From NCBI RefSeq assembly GCF_000504245.1, contig NZ_KI632509.1, positions 3,081,751-3,145,750 on the forward strand: a stretch of DNA of 64,000 bases, in the 5' to 3' direction. Made by a program: the position numbers and the translations under genes. Below the pieces are notes generated by a model that was given only the letters and a program-made list of their open reading frames with translations, searched no databases and was not told the origin of the DNA. This stretch comes from Haloechinothrix halophila YIM 93223 (GTDB taxonomy: Bacteria; Actinomycetota; Actinomycetes; Mycobacteriales; Pseudonocardiaceae). This document shows, piece after piece, positions 43,497-53,131 of the stretch (its first letter is position 1; the number at the start of each line of letters is the position of its first letter).

Positions 43497-43918
43497 CGCC
43501 GTGCACCTTCCTTCACCGTCTCGACGTCTGTCTTGACGCTGGTGATGGTGTCCTCCGGTGTCGGTGGCGCCGCCTTACGCACCAGCAGCGCGCCGATGAG
43601 GCCGAGGACGGCGCCGAGCACCACCAGGCCACCACCAACAATGAGCGCGGCGGCCCAGCCCGGCAGGGCGATGGCGATCACCATGATCAGCGCGGCGAGG
43701 AGACCCGCGCCGCCATACAGGGCGATGACGCCGGCCGCGGCGAGCAAGCCAGCACCGGCCGCGGCGCGCTTGGCCTTCGCGGTCACCTCATGGACGGCCA
43801 GCTTCGCCTCGGCCCGCATCAGGTGCGAGGTCTGTTGCGAGACGTCCTTCACCAAGTGAGCGGTCGAACGTTCGTGTCCGTTGTCGTTGGCCTCGACGGT
43901 TGTCTCCGTGGCTGTCAT
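43493..43918 (-). CDS. Phage-holin-like family membrane protein (DUF1469/YqjE type)
   Basis: This 141-aa protein has a soluble N-terminal helix (STAHLVKDVSQQTSHLMRAEAKLAVHEV) and two long TM helices (about 55-80 and 85-115), the layout of the phage_holin_3_6/YqjE family. Despite the name, members are chromosomal and usually paired with DUF3618, as here. AGGGAGG lies before the ATG. It is the first gene of the nine-gene holin-DUF3618-Mrp run. Confidence 0.9.
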   Translation of the reverse strand: MTATETTVEANDNGHERSTAHLVKDVSQQTSHLMRAEAKLAVHEVTAKAKRAAAGAGLLAAAGVIALYGGAGLLAALIMVIAIALPGWAAALIVGGGLVVLGAVLGLIGALLVRKAAPPTPEDTITSVKTDVETVKEGARR

Positions 43919-44287
43919 GCCAACCTCCCTTCTCCGGCCGATCGCGTGCGGCGTCCGAGACTCGCCGAGCCGGTCGATCGGTCCCGCTGGCCGCAGCGCG
44001 ACGTGCTCATGTCCTCCGACTGGGCACGTCTATCGGCGCCGCCACTGGTGGGCGGTCTCTCTGATCGCTCGGGTACCCGGTAGCCGGAATGGTCAATCGA
44101 CCACGGACGTGGGACGTCATTCGCAACGCCCTGACCTGCGCGACCGGGTCGTGCGGGCGCGGCGCCGTCACCGGGGCGGGAAGCGTCGCGCGGGGCTGTG
44201 GTGACTGGACGAACGCCGTAGACCGGTCAGCCGAACCGCGTGCCGCATCAGCGCACCCCGCCGAGCAGGTGCTGTCGCCGTGGGTCG
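43919..44287. other. 369-bp intergenic region upstream of the holin/Mrp operon
   Basis: This should contain the promoter for the holin-DUF3618-mnhABCDEFG transcript on the minus strand; TTGACC (44096-44091) with a TACCCG 15 nt further is a possible but weak match. A short hairpin CCGCCA-CTGG-TGGGCGG lies near 44039-44055. No gene was recognised. Confidence 0.35.
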
Positions 44288-45448
44288 CTATCCGAGGTCG
44301 CGCAGGAACGGCCCGGCGCGCGCCTTGGGGTCGAACCACGTCGACTTCGGCGGCATGACCTTGCCCGCGTCCGCGACCGCGAAAAGGTCAGCCACGCTGG
44401 GCGGGTGGAGCAGGAAGCCGATCGCGTTGTGGTCGGCGCACCAGTCGGCGACTCCGCGCGCATCCTGGTTACCGGGCAGCGGCAAGACGCGCGTCCCTGT
44501 CGCCCCCGCCAGCGGGCCGAGCACGCCTTCCTCTAGCACCGTGACGTCCAGCGACGCACAGGGATCGGCCGACCGAGGCACCCGCAGCCGTAGCCGGTAC
44601 CAGTGGCCGTCCAGCCACACCGCCACGGTCCCCGGCTCGATCGAGACGTCATCGGACAGGCACTGCCGAAGTGACTCGGTCGCGGGCTGGGACGCCAGCA
44701 CGTCGAGCAGATCAGATGCGGACACACCGCCGGGGCGAGGCAGGCAGCGGTGGTAGCCCAGCAGCCGGAGCTGATCGGCGGGAAAGAGCACCCCGAGCAC
44801 GGCGTCGTCGCCGCCGCCAAGGTGATGGGTGGCGTACCGTTCGGCGGCGGCCATGCGGTGATGCCCGTCGGCGATGTAGAGGGTGTCGATGTCGCTGATA
44901 TCGGCGCGGATGTCGTCAGCCAGTGCACCGGGCTGCTCGATCCAGACCGACTGCGAGACGTTGTCCCCGGCCAACTCGACGTCCGGTGGCCGCTGGGTGA
45001 TGCTCGCGGTCAGTGCCCCGAGCCGGGGCCGGGGCTGGTGGGTCAGCATGATCGGGACGAGCTCGCACCGCGTCGCCGCGAGTAATTCTTCGAGCCTGCG
45101 CACGCGCTCCGGCTGGGTCGCCTCGTGACGGCGCACCCGACCGGCGCGGTAGTCCCGGATGCCGATATCGGCGAGCACTCCGGTCTGCGCGTGGCCGTCC
45201 ACCGCAAGGCGATACACGATCACCGCCCCATCGGGCGGCTGCGTGAACAGCTCCTGTCTGGCGAGCTGCCGCAGCCGCGCCGCATCCATGCGGGCCGCCT
45301 CCAGTGAGCCGCCGGTGAGCGTGGCGTCCAGTTCGGACAGTCGTGCCGCCTGGCGTTGGTTCGCGACCAATACCCGGGGCGAGCTCGGCGCGACCAGGGG
45401 TGCCTCCGGCGCGGCGAGGACGTCGACGTTCCGGGATGGCGAGTTCAT
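44288..45448 (-). CDS. DUF1015 family protein
   Basis: This 386-aa protein belongs to the DUF1015 family (often mislabelled as kinase or chaperone). The conserved elements VIVYRLAVDGHAQTGVLADI, LYIADGHHRMAAAERY (a conserved DGHHR motif) and the C-terminal PPKSTWFDPKARAGPF are visible. The DGHHR core suggests a catalytic or metal-binding site. It is translationally coupled (ATGA) to the serA-like gene. The same pairing with serA/serC genes occurs in other bacteria, so a role in serine or hydroxyacid metabolism is plausible but unproven. Confidence 0.87.
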   Translation of the reverse strand: MNSPSRNVDVLAAPEAPLVAPSSPRVLVANQRQAARLSELDATLTGGSLEAARMDAARLRQLARQELFTQPPDGAVIVYRLAVDGHAQTGVLADIGIRDYRAGRVRRHEATQPERVRRLEELLAATRCELVPIMLTHQPRPRLGALTASITQRPPDVELAGDNVSQSVWIEQPGALADDIRADISDIDTLYIADGHHRMAAAERYATHHLGGGDDAVLGVLFPADQLRLLGYHRCLPRPGGVSASDLLDVLASQPATESLRQCLSDDVSIEPGTVAVWLDGHWYRLRLRVPRSADPCASLDVTVLEEGVLGPLAGATGTRVLPLPGNQDARGVADWCADHNAIGFLLHPPSVADLFAVADAGKVMPPKSTWFDPKARAGPFLRDLG

Positions 45449-46440
45449 GACCGCCCCGCGTACGCGAGCGAAGATGTGTCGGGAGTGACGCGGTGCAACA
45501 TCCGTCCCCGTTCGTACTCCTGGATCATGTGCACCACCTCGTCGGCGATGGCCTGCTGCGCCTGCTCGGTGGACGCTCCGATGTGGTGGGTGCCGTAGAC
45601 GTTCGGGTGCCGCGCGAGCGGAGAGTCGATCGTGCCGGTCGACTGTCCTGGTTCGTCGTCGAAGACGTCGAGTCCCGCCCGGACACCCTTGGTATCCATG
45701 GCTTCGATCAGCGCGTCCTCGTCGATGACGTCGGAGCGCGAGGTGTTCAGCACGAATGTCCCCGGCCGCACGCGCGCCAGCAGCTCGCGCCCGACGAGAC
45801 GCCGGGTGTCCGCCGTGGCCGGAACGTGGAACGACAGGACGTCGCAGGTGTCGGCCAGCGTCTCGATGCTGTCGACGAAGCTGACCCCGGCCGCGCGAGC
45901 GCGGTCCGCCAGGTGCCGGGGCCGCCCCGACTTCGCCACGGCGTAGACGTGCGCGCCGAACGCCGTCGCCCGTTCGGCGAACGCGAGCCCGATCTGCCCG
46001 AGCCCGACGACACCGACCCGTCGCCCGAGGATGCCGCGCGCGGCGGCGTAGCGCTTCTTGTCCCAGCGCCCGGCGCGGAGGTCCGCGACGGCATCGGGGA
46101 CGTTGCGGTCCAGCGCGAGCAGCAAGGCGAAGGTCAACTCCGCCACGGCGACGGCGTTGCGGCCGGGGACGTTGCACACGGCGATGCCGCGCTCGGCAGC
46201 CGCCGTGCAGTCGATGGTGTTCGTGCCCGAGCCGGCCCTGATCACCAGTCGCAGGTTCGTGGCACGTGCGATGGTTTCCGCCGTCACCCGGGTGCTCCGG
46301 ACGACGAGCACGTCGTGGCCACCCACGGCGTGCGGGAGCGCATCGGCCGTCGTATCGGACTGGTGGGTGACCTGGTGGCCGTCGCGACGGAGCGCGGTGA
46401 CGGCGTCGTCGGGAAAGGTGTCGGCAATCAGGATCCGCAT
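45445..46440 (-). CDS. D-3-phosphoglycerate dehydrogenase-like 2-hydroxyacid dehydrogenase
   Basis: This 331-aa D-isomer 2-hydroxyacid dehydrogenase has NAD-binding VGVVGLGQIGLAFAERA (about 139-155), catalytic Arg in RAGSGTNTID, Glu in DVFDDEPGQ and His in GTHHIGAST. It lacks the C-terminal ACT regulatory domain of main SerA enzymes, so it is a short form. The ATG at 46440 follows GAGGGG; an upstream GTG/ATG at 46473 is not needed. It is followed by the coupled DUF1015 gene. Confidence 0.88.
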   Translation of the reverse strand: MRILIADTFPDDAVTALRRDGHQVTHQSDTTADALPHAVGGHDVLVVRSTRVTAETIARATNLRLVIRAGSGTNTIDCTAAAERGIAVCNVPGRNAVAVAELTFALLLALDRNVPDAVADLRAGRWDKKRYAAARGILGRRVGVVGLGQIGLAFAERATAFGAHVYAVAKSGRPRHLADRARAAGVSFVDSIETLADTCDVLSFHVPATADTRRLVGRELLARVRPGTFVLNTSRSDVIDEDALIEAMDTKGVRAGLDVFDDEPGQSTGTIDSPLARHPNVYGTHHIGASTEQAQQAIADEVVHMIQEYERGRMLHRVTPDTSSLAYAGRS

Positions 46441-46538
46441 GAAGCACCCCTCGCTATGGGTTGCGCTATTCACAACCGTTGCGTATTACGCCATGGTCGC
46501 GCGGTATCGGGGTACACGTCAAGGGTGGGATGCGACGT

Positions 46539-46717
46539 GGGCGGGCCGGGTTGTCGCCGAGCCGTTGCTCGCGCCGCGCGCCACCGCCAGCCTCCATGGA
46601 TCTTGATGCTGTTTGGTCATACGTATCGCCTAACAGCATCAAGATCGCGGCCGGGCCCGCCCGCACAAGCGGGTGGGCCCCAGGCGCAACCGCCGTGGCC
46701 CTCGTGCGCTTCGCACG
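46539..46717. repeat. Nested-palindrome (REP/BIME-like) intergenic element
   Basis: The centre is a 48-bp hyphenated palindrome: perfect 15-bp arms (46599-46613 with 46632-46646) around ATACGTAT. It is flanked by outward inverted GGGCGGGCC (46539-46547) and GGCCCGCCC (46654-46662). A second 12-bp hairpin (46653-46664/46669-46680, one mismatch, ACAA loop) and a third (46703-46708/46712-46717) follow. Such stacked palindromes are typical of dispersed extragenic repeats; other copies cannot be seen in this window. Confidence 0.7.
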
Positions 46718-46740
46718 TGGCCAACCGCGCGGGCGTGTGG

Positions 46741-46746
46741 TACCCC
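46741..46746 (+). promoter_or_regulatory. Candidate -10 of a leaderless PP-loop transcript
   Basis: TACCCC lies 6 nt before the GTG at 46753; there is no ribosome binding site. The spacing resembles that of the leaderless XdhC-like and LexA-like genes. Confidence 0.35.
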
Positions 46747-46752
46747 GGAATC

Positions 46753-47430
46753 GTGGAGACCGGGCCGGTGGCGTTGTCGTGGAGCGGTGGCAAGGACAGC
46801 CTGCTCGCGCTGGCTGAGCTCACCGCGCACGGCGTCGATGTCGCTGAGCTGCTGATCAACGTCGTGGACAGCACCAGCCACGCCGTGATGCACGACGTCC
46901 CCGCCGAGCTACTGCACGAGCAGGCATCGGCGCTCGGACTCCCCTGTCGCGAAATCCAGTTACCCGAGCACGCCAGCAACGCCGAGTATGAGACCGCCAT
47001 CGCCACCGCGATGCGGGCGCTGCGCGCGGACGGCGTCACGCGCGTGGCGTTCGGGGACCTGCACCTGACGGACGTGCGCGCCTACCGCGAGGCACAGCTC
47101 GGCGCGCTCGGCATCGAGGCGCTCTTTCCGTTGTGGGGCCGCGATACCACGCACCTGATGGCGCAGCTGCTGCGTGAGCGGCACCGGGCGGTCGTCGTCT
47201 GCGTCGACACCGACCAGCTCGACGGCGCGTACTGCGGCCGGGACGTGGACGAACAGTTCCTCACGGACCTCCCGGCAGAGGTCGATCCCGCCGGCGAGAA
47301 CGGCGAGTACCACACGTTCGTGTTCGCCAGTCCGCTGTTCGCCCGAGAAGTCGGTATCCGCAGGGGCGAACAGACAACGAAACTGGGGCGGTACCGCTAC
47401 CAGGACCTGCGGTCCGCAGGCCAGGAATGA
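46753..47430 (+). CDS. PP-loop ATPase (diphthine-ammonia ligase / DUF71-like)
   Basis: This 225-aa protein of the N-type ATP pyrophosphatase superfamily begins with the PP-loop ALSWSGGKDSLLAL and has the DUF71 features VAFGDLHLTDVRAYREAQL, EALFPLWGRDTTHL and GENGEYHTFVFASPLF. Eukaryotic relatives make diphthamide; bacterial members have an unknown role in ligating ammonia or modifying a nucleotide. The GTG at 46753 is chosen because the PP-loop is 6 residues in; a far longer upstream frame is antisense to the serA-like gene and crosses a repeat. Confidence 0.88.
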   Translation: METGPVALSWSGGKDSLLALAELTAHGVDVAELLINVVDSTSHAVMHDVPAELLHEQASALGLPCREIQLPEHASNAEYETAIATAMRALRADGVTRVAFGDLHLTDVRAYREAQLGALGIEALFPLWGRDTTHLMAQLLRERHRAVVVCVDTDQLDGAYCGRDVDEQFLTDLPAEVDPAGENGEYHTFVFASPLFAREVGIRRGEQTTKLGRYRYQDLRSAGQE

Positions 47431-47470
47431 CCCAGGACTGACGCCGAGGCTGCCGGGCCACGCCGGTGCG

Positions 47471-48628
47471 CTACTCCGAGACGAACAGCGCCAGCGACGC
47501 CGTGAACCCGTGCAACGCGTTGCGCCCGGCGACCGGTCCCAACTCCCCCGCGGCGAAGAACCCCGCCATCGGAATCCCGCCGAGCGAGTCCGCGATGAGT
47601 GCCGCGTCGTGGTCGGCGACGTCGAACATCCGGCTGCCTCGGCCATTGCAGGTGAACAGCAGCGCACCAGCCGGTCGACGAGGCGTCTCCGCGATCACGT
47701 TCCTGAGCCGCTCGCGCAGGTCCTCCTCCGCGCTCGCGGCGTCGCGGACCTGGAACCGTACCGTGGTGCCCACCTCAACGGCGTCGCCCACCTGGATGGC
47801 GCCAGATTCCTGGTCCGCGCCGAGAATCGCCCTGACAAGGAAGTCGCCGCGCTGCGGGTCGTCGACATACTCATCTACCAGGATGCCGATCTGCGGTCCG
47901 CGTTCGGCGGCGTCGCGCTGGTCATCGGGCAGTGCTGCGATGCTCTCCCGCAGCCGATCCAGCGGCGGGCGTCCGCCGAGGCCGGTCAGCACGGTGCCAC
48001 TGCTGCCGGTGACGGTGTAGGGCTCGCCGATCGGCCGGCAACCTTGCGAGACCACGGTCAGCCCGCGCCAGCCCGGCAGCCGCACGCCGACCGCGCCGGA
48101 GTCAACCACGTCACCGTCGCGGAACAACCGGCATCCACCGGGCCCGCCACCCCCGCTGACCATGCCGCCCATGATCCGCACGCCGGGCCGATGCGCGTTG
48201 AGGTGGTCCAGCAGCACATCCGCGGGGAATGAGTACGGATCGGGTAGTAGCAGGTGGAAGTCATCATTCGCGTGGCCGAACTCGTATCCCGCGAACAGGC
48301 CGCCGGAGGGCGTGCGGACGAACTCCAGGTGGAACGTTTCCACCCGCTCGGCCGACGACGCCAGCCACACCGCGACGGATGGCTCCCCTTCGAGCTCGCG
48401 GGCGTTCGCGACGACCGTCTCCGCAACGCACCCGATGAGCGCGTCCGGCGCGGCGGTGTCGTGTACGGCGGCGAGGACGTCCATCGCGTCGTCGCGGTAC
48501 TCCGGCGAGGTCAGTAGCACCGCGAACGTCGCGGGCTCGTCGTTGAGCCCGGCGAGCGCCGTCGTCGTGGCTTCGGACGCCGCCTCGCTGGGGTCCCGCA
48601 CCGTCGAGACTCCGACACCGATTCGCAC
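47471..48628 (-). CDS. FIST-domain sensor protein
   Basis: This 385-aa protein has FIST N (about 1-190) and FIST C (about 200-385) domains, small-ligand (amino acid) sensing modules. Typical segments are [20 protein letters not shown], the MGGMVSGGG core and [14 protein letters not shown], then [13 protein letters not shown]. It lacks an output domain, so it is a stand-alone sensor or a domain-pair enzyme. The start is a GTG at 48628 or 48643. It converges on the PP-loop gene. Confidence 0.85.
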   Translation of the reverse strand: MRIGVGVSTVRDPSEAASEATTTALAGLNDEPATFAVLLTSPEYRDDAMDVLAAVHDTAAPDALIGCVAETVVANARELEGEPSVAVWLASSAERVETFHLEFVRTPSGGLFAGYEFGHANDDFHLLLPDPYSFPADVLLDHLNAHRPGVRIMGGMVSGGGGPGGCRLFRDGDVVDSGAVGVRLPGWRGLTVVSQGCRPIGEPYTVTGSSGTVLTGLGGRPPLDRLRESIAALPDDQRDAAERGPQIGILVDEYVDDPQRGDFLVRAILGADQESGAIQVGDAVEVGTTVRFQVRDAASAEEDLRERLRNVIAETPRRPAGALLFTCNGRGSRMFDVADHDAALIADSLGGIPMAGFFAAGELGPVAGRNALHGFTASLALFVSE

Positions 48629-48701
48629 CCATCCATCGTGCACCTTTCCGTGGCGCGACGGCAGCCCCGCGAGGCACTCGTCGGCAGCGATCCGAAGACG
48701 C

Positions 48702-51700
48702 TCATCGCCCGGCTTGCCGCGGTGCCGCGCTGGACACCGTGACCATCCCGTCGACGTAGGTGACCGACTCCCGCGGCAGCGCGGCCACCCTCGGGCCGGG
48801 CAGCAGGATTCCGGTGAGGTTCAGCGGGTCGGCAGCGGGCAGCCGCACGGTCTCGCCGTCGTGCGGCAGTGCGCGGGCCTTCCTGAGCTGCTCGACGGCG
48901 TCCGGGTGCGCGTACTGCTCGCCCGCGAAGCCGGACACGAACCGGCCGCCCCGAACGGTGCCGCGCGCCTCCATCCGCCGCAGCGCCCACAGCACCTCCC
49001 GCCACGGCACACCCGCCCTGGCCACCGTGTCGCGCGCGACGATGTCCCGGAACACCACGCCCCACCGCGCGATGAGCTGCTCCGCGACCGCCTCGGCCAA
49101 TTCGTCGACGTCATCGGTGGCCGCGTCGTCCGAGTCACCCGGCAGCAGCGACCAGCGGCCGGACGAGCGCGCGGCCGGATTACGACCCGCCTTGCGCAGC
49201 CGCCGGGGACTCGCCGGTCGCCGGTTCCGCCACGGCGACAGCAACGCCCGCAGCGCACCGAACCCGTCGGCAGTGACCAGGCCGCGCGCGACGGCGTCCC
49301 ACAGCGCCTCCTCGATCTCACCAGGCAGTCGCCCGGTGATCGTCGCGAGCTGCGAGGCGAACAGCGCACCCTGATCGGACAGCGCCGCCACGACGTCAGC
49401 GGTGCGGCCGGGACCCGGCGGCGCTGGCGTCCGGTCGCCTCGGACGGCCTGCAGCAGCCACGCCAGGTCGTCGCGAATGGCCAGGGTGATCGGCGTCGCC
49501 TTGGACGGCGTCATGCCGCTGTGGCGCGGCGCGTGCTCGTCGGTCGAGCTGCGCAGCGATAACCGCCCCCAGGTGACGTCGCCGGACAGGCATACCTCGT
49601 CCAGCCATTCACGGCGGTAACCCCGCACTCGCGCGGCGAGTACGTCTTCCCACGCGCCAGCGGCGAGCTGGTAGCCCTGCAGCTGTTCCACGACGGCGAT
49701 GACGCCGAGCTTGCCCTCCCGCTGGGTGCCAGGCGCGACGTGCTGCCAGCGCAGCAGGAACCGCAGGAAGTCCCGTGCGGTGACCGGTTCGATCTCGCGC
49801 CGCTGCCGCGCGCGGGTGTAGCCGTGGATGCGCGACAGCAGCCGCCTGGCGCAGATCTCCTCCGGGGCGTCGGATGCTGGCTTGTCAGCCTCCGTAAAGT
49901 GCCCACGGAAGGCGAAGCCCTCCGTCTCCAGTCGTGCTATCGCGATAGTGACGTCCGATGTGGACAGAAGTGTGGCCGCGCAAAGATCCTCCACAGTGGA
50001 CGGACCACGGATCTCGAGGTGCCCGCGCGACATCTCGGCCGCCGCCGACTCGCGATCGAGCGACGCGGTGGCGCGCGGCGAGCGGTGGTCCGGCGTCACC
50101 CGCGCATCAGGAAACAGCAGTTCGACGGCTGGTCGGCGTTCCACCGCCGCCCACAGCTCCCCCGCCGCCGTGTGCGCGGAAACGGCCCGGCGCTCGGCCA
50201 CCAGCTCCTCGAACCACCCCTGCCACTCTGGCTCGGGGCGCAGCCCGATGACGGTCATCAGGACGTCGTGCAGCTCATCAGGATCGCGCGGCTCGGGCCG
50301 GACTTCCGCGCGAACCCGCTCGATGGCCGCCGGATCCAGCGCACCCAGGTCGTCCGGCTCGACGGGCAGGCCCCGGCGCAGCGGAACCGCGCGGCTGCGC
50401 CGCTCCTCGAGCGGGGCGTCGTCGAGGAAGGTGAACGGCGCGCCGTTGAGGATCTCGTGTGCCAGCACCGACGGCTCGGTGGTGTCGCGCACCACGACCC
50501 GGATGCGGCCCGTCTCGACCCCGCGCACCAGCTCGCGCAGGCCGTCGACGTCCATGGCCTCGTGCAGGCAGTCATCCACTGTCTGCCGGACGAGCGGCTG
50601 GTCAGGAATCTCCATCGGGCCGGGCGCGACGTTCTCCTGGCACGCCGCCAGCGACGGGAACACCGCCGCCATCAGGTCGTCGGCTTCCATCCGCTGGATC
50701 GGCGGCGGGTTCTTGCGGCCGCCTCGCATGCGCGGCACCACCAGCGACCGGTTCAGGTTCCACCGCCAGCGCGCCGCGAACATCGGCGACGGCAACACCG
50801 CCTGCCGCACGACGTCCTCGACGGTCGGCGACGCCAGGAACGTCGGCACCTGCTCCAGCGGGAAGCTGTGCTCGAGACCGAGCGACAACAGGATCGCGTC
50901 GTCACTGGCAGCGGCCTGCAGCTCGAAGTCGAACGTGACACAGAACCGCTTCCGCAGCGCGAGCCCGAACGCCCGGTTCAGCCGGGCGCCGAACGGCGCG
51001 TGCCCGACGAGCTGCATCCCGCCGCTCTCGTCGAAGAACCGCTCAAGCACGATGGTGTCCCTGGTGGGCAGCGCACCGAGCGCGGCGTAAGCGGCGGCGA
51101 GGTAGCGCACGATCTCCTCGGCGGCGGCCCGCTCGATGCCACACTCGGCGGCCAGCCACGCGACAGCACCCTCGCGATCGTCCGCGCACAGCCGCCGCTC
51201 CACCTCGGCGCGAATGTCCGAGACCTCATCGCACAGCTCGACCGTGCGGCCCGGCGCTTCGCCGAGCCAGAACGGCACCGACGGCGGCGCTCCCTGGGCG
51301 TCCACCACCCGCACGGTCCCTGGCTCGATCCGCCGGATGCGCCACGACGTCGTGCCGAGCAGGAAGACGTCGCCGACCATGCTCTCGATCGCCCAGTCCT
51401 CGTTGACCGTGCCGACCGGTGTCTCGTCCGGCTCGGCCACCACCCGGTAGTCGCCCAACTCCGGGATGGCGCCGCCCGAGGTCAGCGCGGCCATCCTGGC
51501 ACCCCTTCTGGCACGCAGCACGCCGTTGACCTGGTCCCGGTGCAGGTAGGCCGCGCGCCTGCCGCGTCCGGTGCGGATGCCGTCGGACACGAGCTCCAGG
51601 ACGTCGTCGAAGCCCTCCCTGGACAGCTCCGCGAACGGCGCCGCCCGCCTGGCCAGCGTGAACAGCTCGTCCTCGCGCCACTCTTCCGCCGCGCATTCCG

Positions 51701-53012
51701 CGATCACCTGCTGCGCGAGGATGTCCAGCGGCGCCCGCGGCACAAGCAGCGCGTCCAGCCGACCCGCCCGCACACCCCGGAGCAGGGCGGCGCACTCGAC
51801 CAGCTCGTCCCGGCTCGTCGGGTACAGCACGCCCTTCGGGGTTCCGCTGCGGGTGTGGTTGGAGCGGCCGACGCGCTGCAGGAACGTCGTCAGGCTGCGC
51901 GGCGAGCCGAGCTGGCAGACCAGCTCGACCGGGCCGATGTCGATGCCGAGTTCCAGCGAGGCGGTAGCCACCAGGGCGCGTAGGTCGCCTGCCCGCAGCC
52001 GCGCCTCGACGCGCTGCCTGCGGTCTTTGGACAGACTGCCGTGGTGCGCGGCGACGGTGTCGCCACCCGGCCCCAGCCGCTCGCCGAGCAGGTGCGCGAC
52101 GCGCTCGGCGAGACGTCGGGTGTTGACGAACACCAGCGTCGTCCGGTGCGCGGCCACGTGGGCGGCGATCCGGTCCAGGATCTCGCCCATCTGCTCGGTA
52201 GAAGCGACGGTGCCCAGTTCGTCGCCCGGCAGTTCCAGAGTCAGGTCGAGCGCACGCCGATGCCCGACGTCGACGATCGCGCAGCGCGGGGAGCCGTCCG
52301 GGTGCGACCGGTCCTGCCCCGCGCCGACCAGCAACCGCGCGACGACGTCAATGGGCCGCTGCGTCGCGGACAACCCCACCCGCTGCGGGGGCTGGTGTGC
52401 CACGTGCGCGAGCCGTTCGAGTGTCAGCGCCAGGTGCGAACCCCGCTTATTGCCCGCGACGGCGTGGATCTCGTCGACGATGACGGTGTCGACGCCGCGC
52501 AGCACCTCCCTGCTCCGCTCGGCCGTGACCAGCAAATACAGCGATTCCGGGGTGGTGACCAGTATCCGCGGCGGTCGCCGCAGCATCGCCGCACGGTGCG
52601 ACGCGGCCGTGTCTCCAGTACGGACCGCCACGCGGATGTCCGGCGCGGACATGCCCAGCTCGGCGGCGGTCTCGGCGATCTCACGCAGCGGCTGTTCGAG
52701 GTTCTGCTGGATGTCGACGGCCAGCGCTTTCAACGGCGAGACGTACACCACCTGGGTGCCGTCCGGCTCGTCGTCCGCTGGTGGAGGTGCTACCTCCTCG
52801 GTGCCGCTGGTCGCGCGTTCGTGGGCCCGGTACAGCCGGTCGATGCACACCAGGAACGCGGCGAGGGTCTTGCCGGACCCGGTCGGCGCGGCGATCAGGG
52901 TGTCGCACTCGTCGGCGATCGCGCGCCAGCCGTCCGCCTGTGGCGCGGTCGGCCCCTGCGGAAACCGCCGCTCGAACCACGTGCGCACCGCGGGATGGAA
53001 CGTCGCAAGCAC
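48702..53012 (-). CDS. lhr: Lhr-type large DEAD/DEAH-box helicase
   Basis: This 1436-aa Lhr-family superfamily 2 helicase translocates 3'-5' on single-stranded DNA and unwinds RNA-DNA hybrids; it is part of a DNA-repair response in mycobacteria. Walker A is [12 protein letters not shown] (about 38-50), Walker B DEIH (about 176), motif [11 protein letters not shown], motif [10 protein letters not shown]. The helicase core (about 1-440) is followed by the winged-helix (Lhr-type DEAD/H-associated) domain and a long C-terminal region (about 870-1436), giving the full-length form. The GTG at 53012 starts MLATFHPAV; its ribosome binding site is weak. Monocistronic; the FIST gene follows by 73 bp. 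Confidence 0.94.
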   Translation of the reverse strand: MLATFHPAVRTWFERRFPQGPTAPQADGWRAIADECDTLIAAPTGSGKTLAAFLVCIDRLYRAHERATSGTEEVAPPPADDEPDGTQVVYVSPLKALAVDIQQNLEQPLREIAETAAELGMSAPDIRVAVRTGDTAASHRAAMLRRPPRILVTTPESLYLLVTAERSREVLRGVDTVIVDEIHAVAGNKRGSHLALTLERLAHVAHQPPQRVGLSATQRPIDVVARLLVGAGQDRSHPDGSPRCAIVDVGHRRALDLTLELPGDELGTVASTEQMGEILDRIAAHVAAHRTTLVFVNTRRLAERVAHLLGERLGPGGDTVAAHHGSLSKDRRQRVEARLRAGDLRALVATASLELGIDIGPVELVCQLGSPRSLTTFLQRVGRSNHTRSGTPKGVLYPTSRDELVECAALLRGVRAGRLDALLVPRAPLDILAQQVIAECAAEEWREDELFTLARRAAPFAELSREGFDDVLELVSDGIRTGRGRRAAYLHRDQVNGVLRARRGARMAALTSGGAIPELGDYRVVAEPDETPVGTVNEDWAIESMVGDVFLLGTTSWRIRRIEPGTVRVVDAQGAPPSVPFWLGEAPGRTVELCDEVSDIRAEVERRLCADDREGAVAWLAAECGIERAAAEEIVRYLAAAYAALGALPTRDTIVLERFFDESGGMQLVGHAPFGARLNRAFGLALRKRFCVTFDFELQAAASDDAILLSLGLEHSFPLEQVPTFLASPTVEDVVRQAVLPSPMFAARWRWNLNRSLVVPRMRGGRKNPPPIQRMEADDLMAAVFPSLAACQENVAPGPMEIPDQPLVRQTVDDCLHEAMDVDGLRELVRGVETGRIRVVVRDTTEPSVLAHEILNGAPFTFLDDAPLEERRSRAVPLRRGLPVEPDDLGALDPAAIERVRAEVRPEPRDPDELHDVLMTVIGLRPEPEWQGWFEELVAERRAVSAHTAAGELWAAVERRPAVELLFPDARVTPDHRSPRATASLDRESAAAEMSRGHLEIRGPSTVEDLCAATLLSTSDVTIAIARLETEGFAFRGHFTEADKPASDAPEEICARRLLSRIHGYTRARQRREIEPVTARDFLRFLLRWQHVAPGTQREGKLGVIAVVEQLQGYQLAAGAWEDVLAARVRGYRREWLDEVCLSGDVTWGRLSLRSSTDEHAPRHSGMTPSKATPITLAIRDDLAWLLQAVRGDRTPAPPGPGRTADVVAALSDQGALFASQLATITGRLPGEIEEALWDAVARGLVTADGFGALRALLSPWRNRRPASPRRLRKAGRNPAARSSGRWSLLPGDSDDAATDDVDELAEAVAEQLIARWGVVFRDIVARDTVARAGVPWREVLWALRRMEARGTVRGGRFVSGFAGEQYAHPDAVEQLRKARALPHDGETVRLPAADPLNLTGILLPGPRVAALPRESVTYVDGMVTVSSAAPRQAGR

Positions 53013-53131
53013 CTGACCAGGCTACGCCACTCCGTGCGGTGCCCGGCTGACTTCGCGGCCGTCAACGACGACGGCGTGGTGACGGGAACGCATCCCCGCC
53101 ACCACGCCGGCTATGTCGCGCTGAACGTTGG

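Noticed and set aside
41797-43536. 579-codon plus-strand frame inside mnhA
   Set aside because: Antisense shadow of mnhA; the Mrp subunit motifs are on the minus strand.
43493-43918. Holin-like gene as evidence of a prophage
   Set aside because: The family name is historical; pairing with DUF3618 is chromosomal, and no other phage genes are present.
45493-46752. Plus-strand upstream extension of the PP-loop gene
   Set aside because: The frame is antisense to the serA-like gene and crosses a nested-palindrome repeat; the PP-loop domain starts only at 46753.
49740-51983. 747-codon plus-strand frame inside lhr
   Set aside because: It is a high-GC antisense shadow of the Lhr helicase with Arg/His/Gln-rich composition and no domain.
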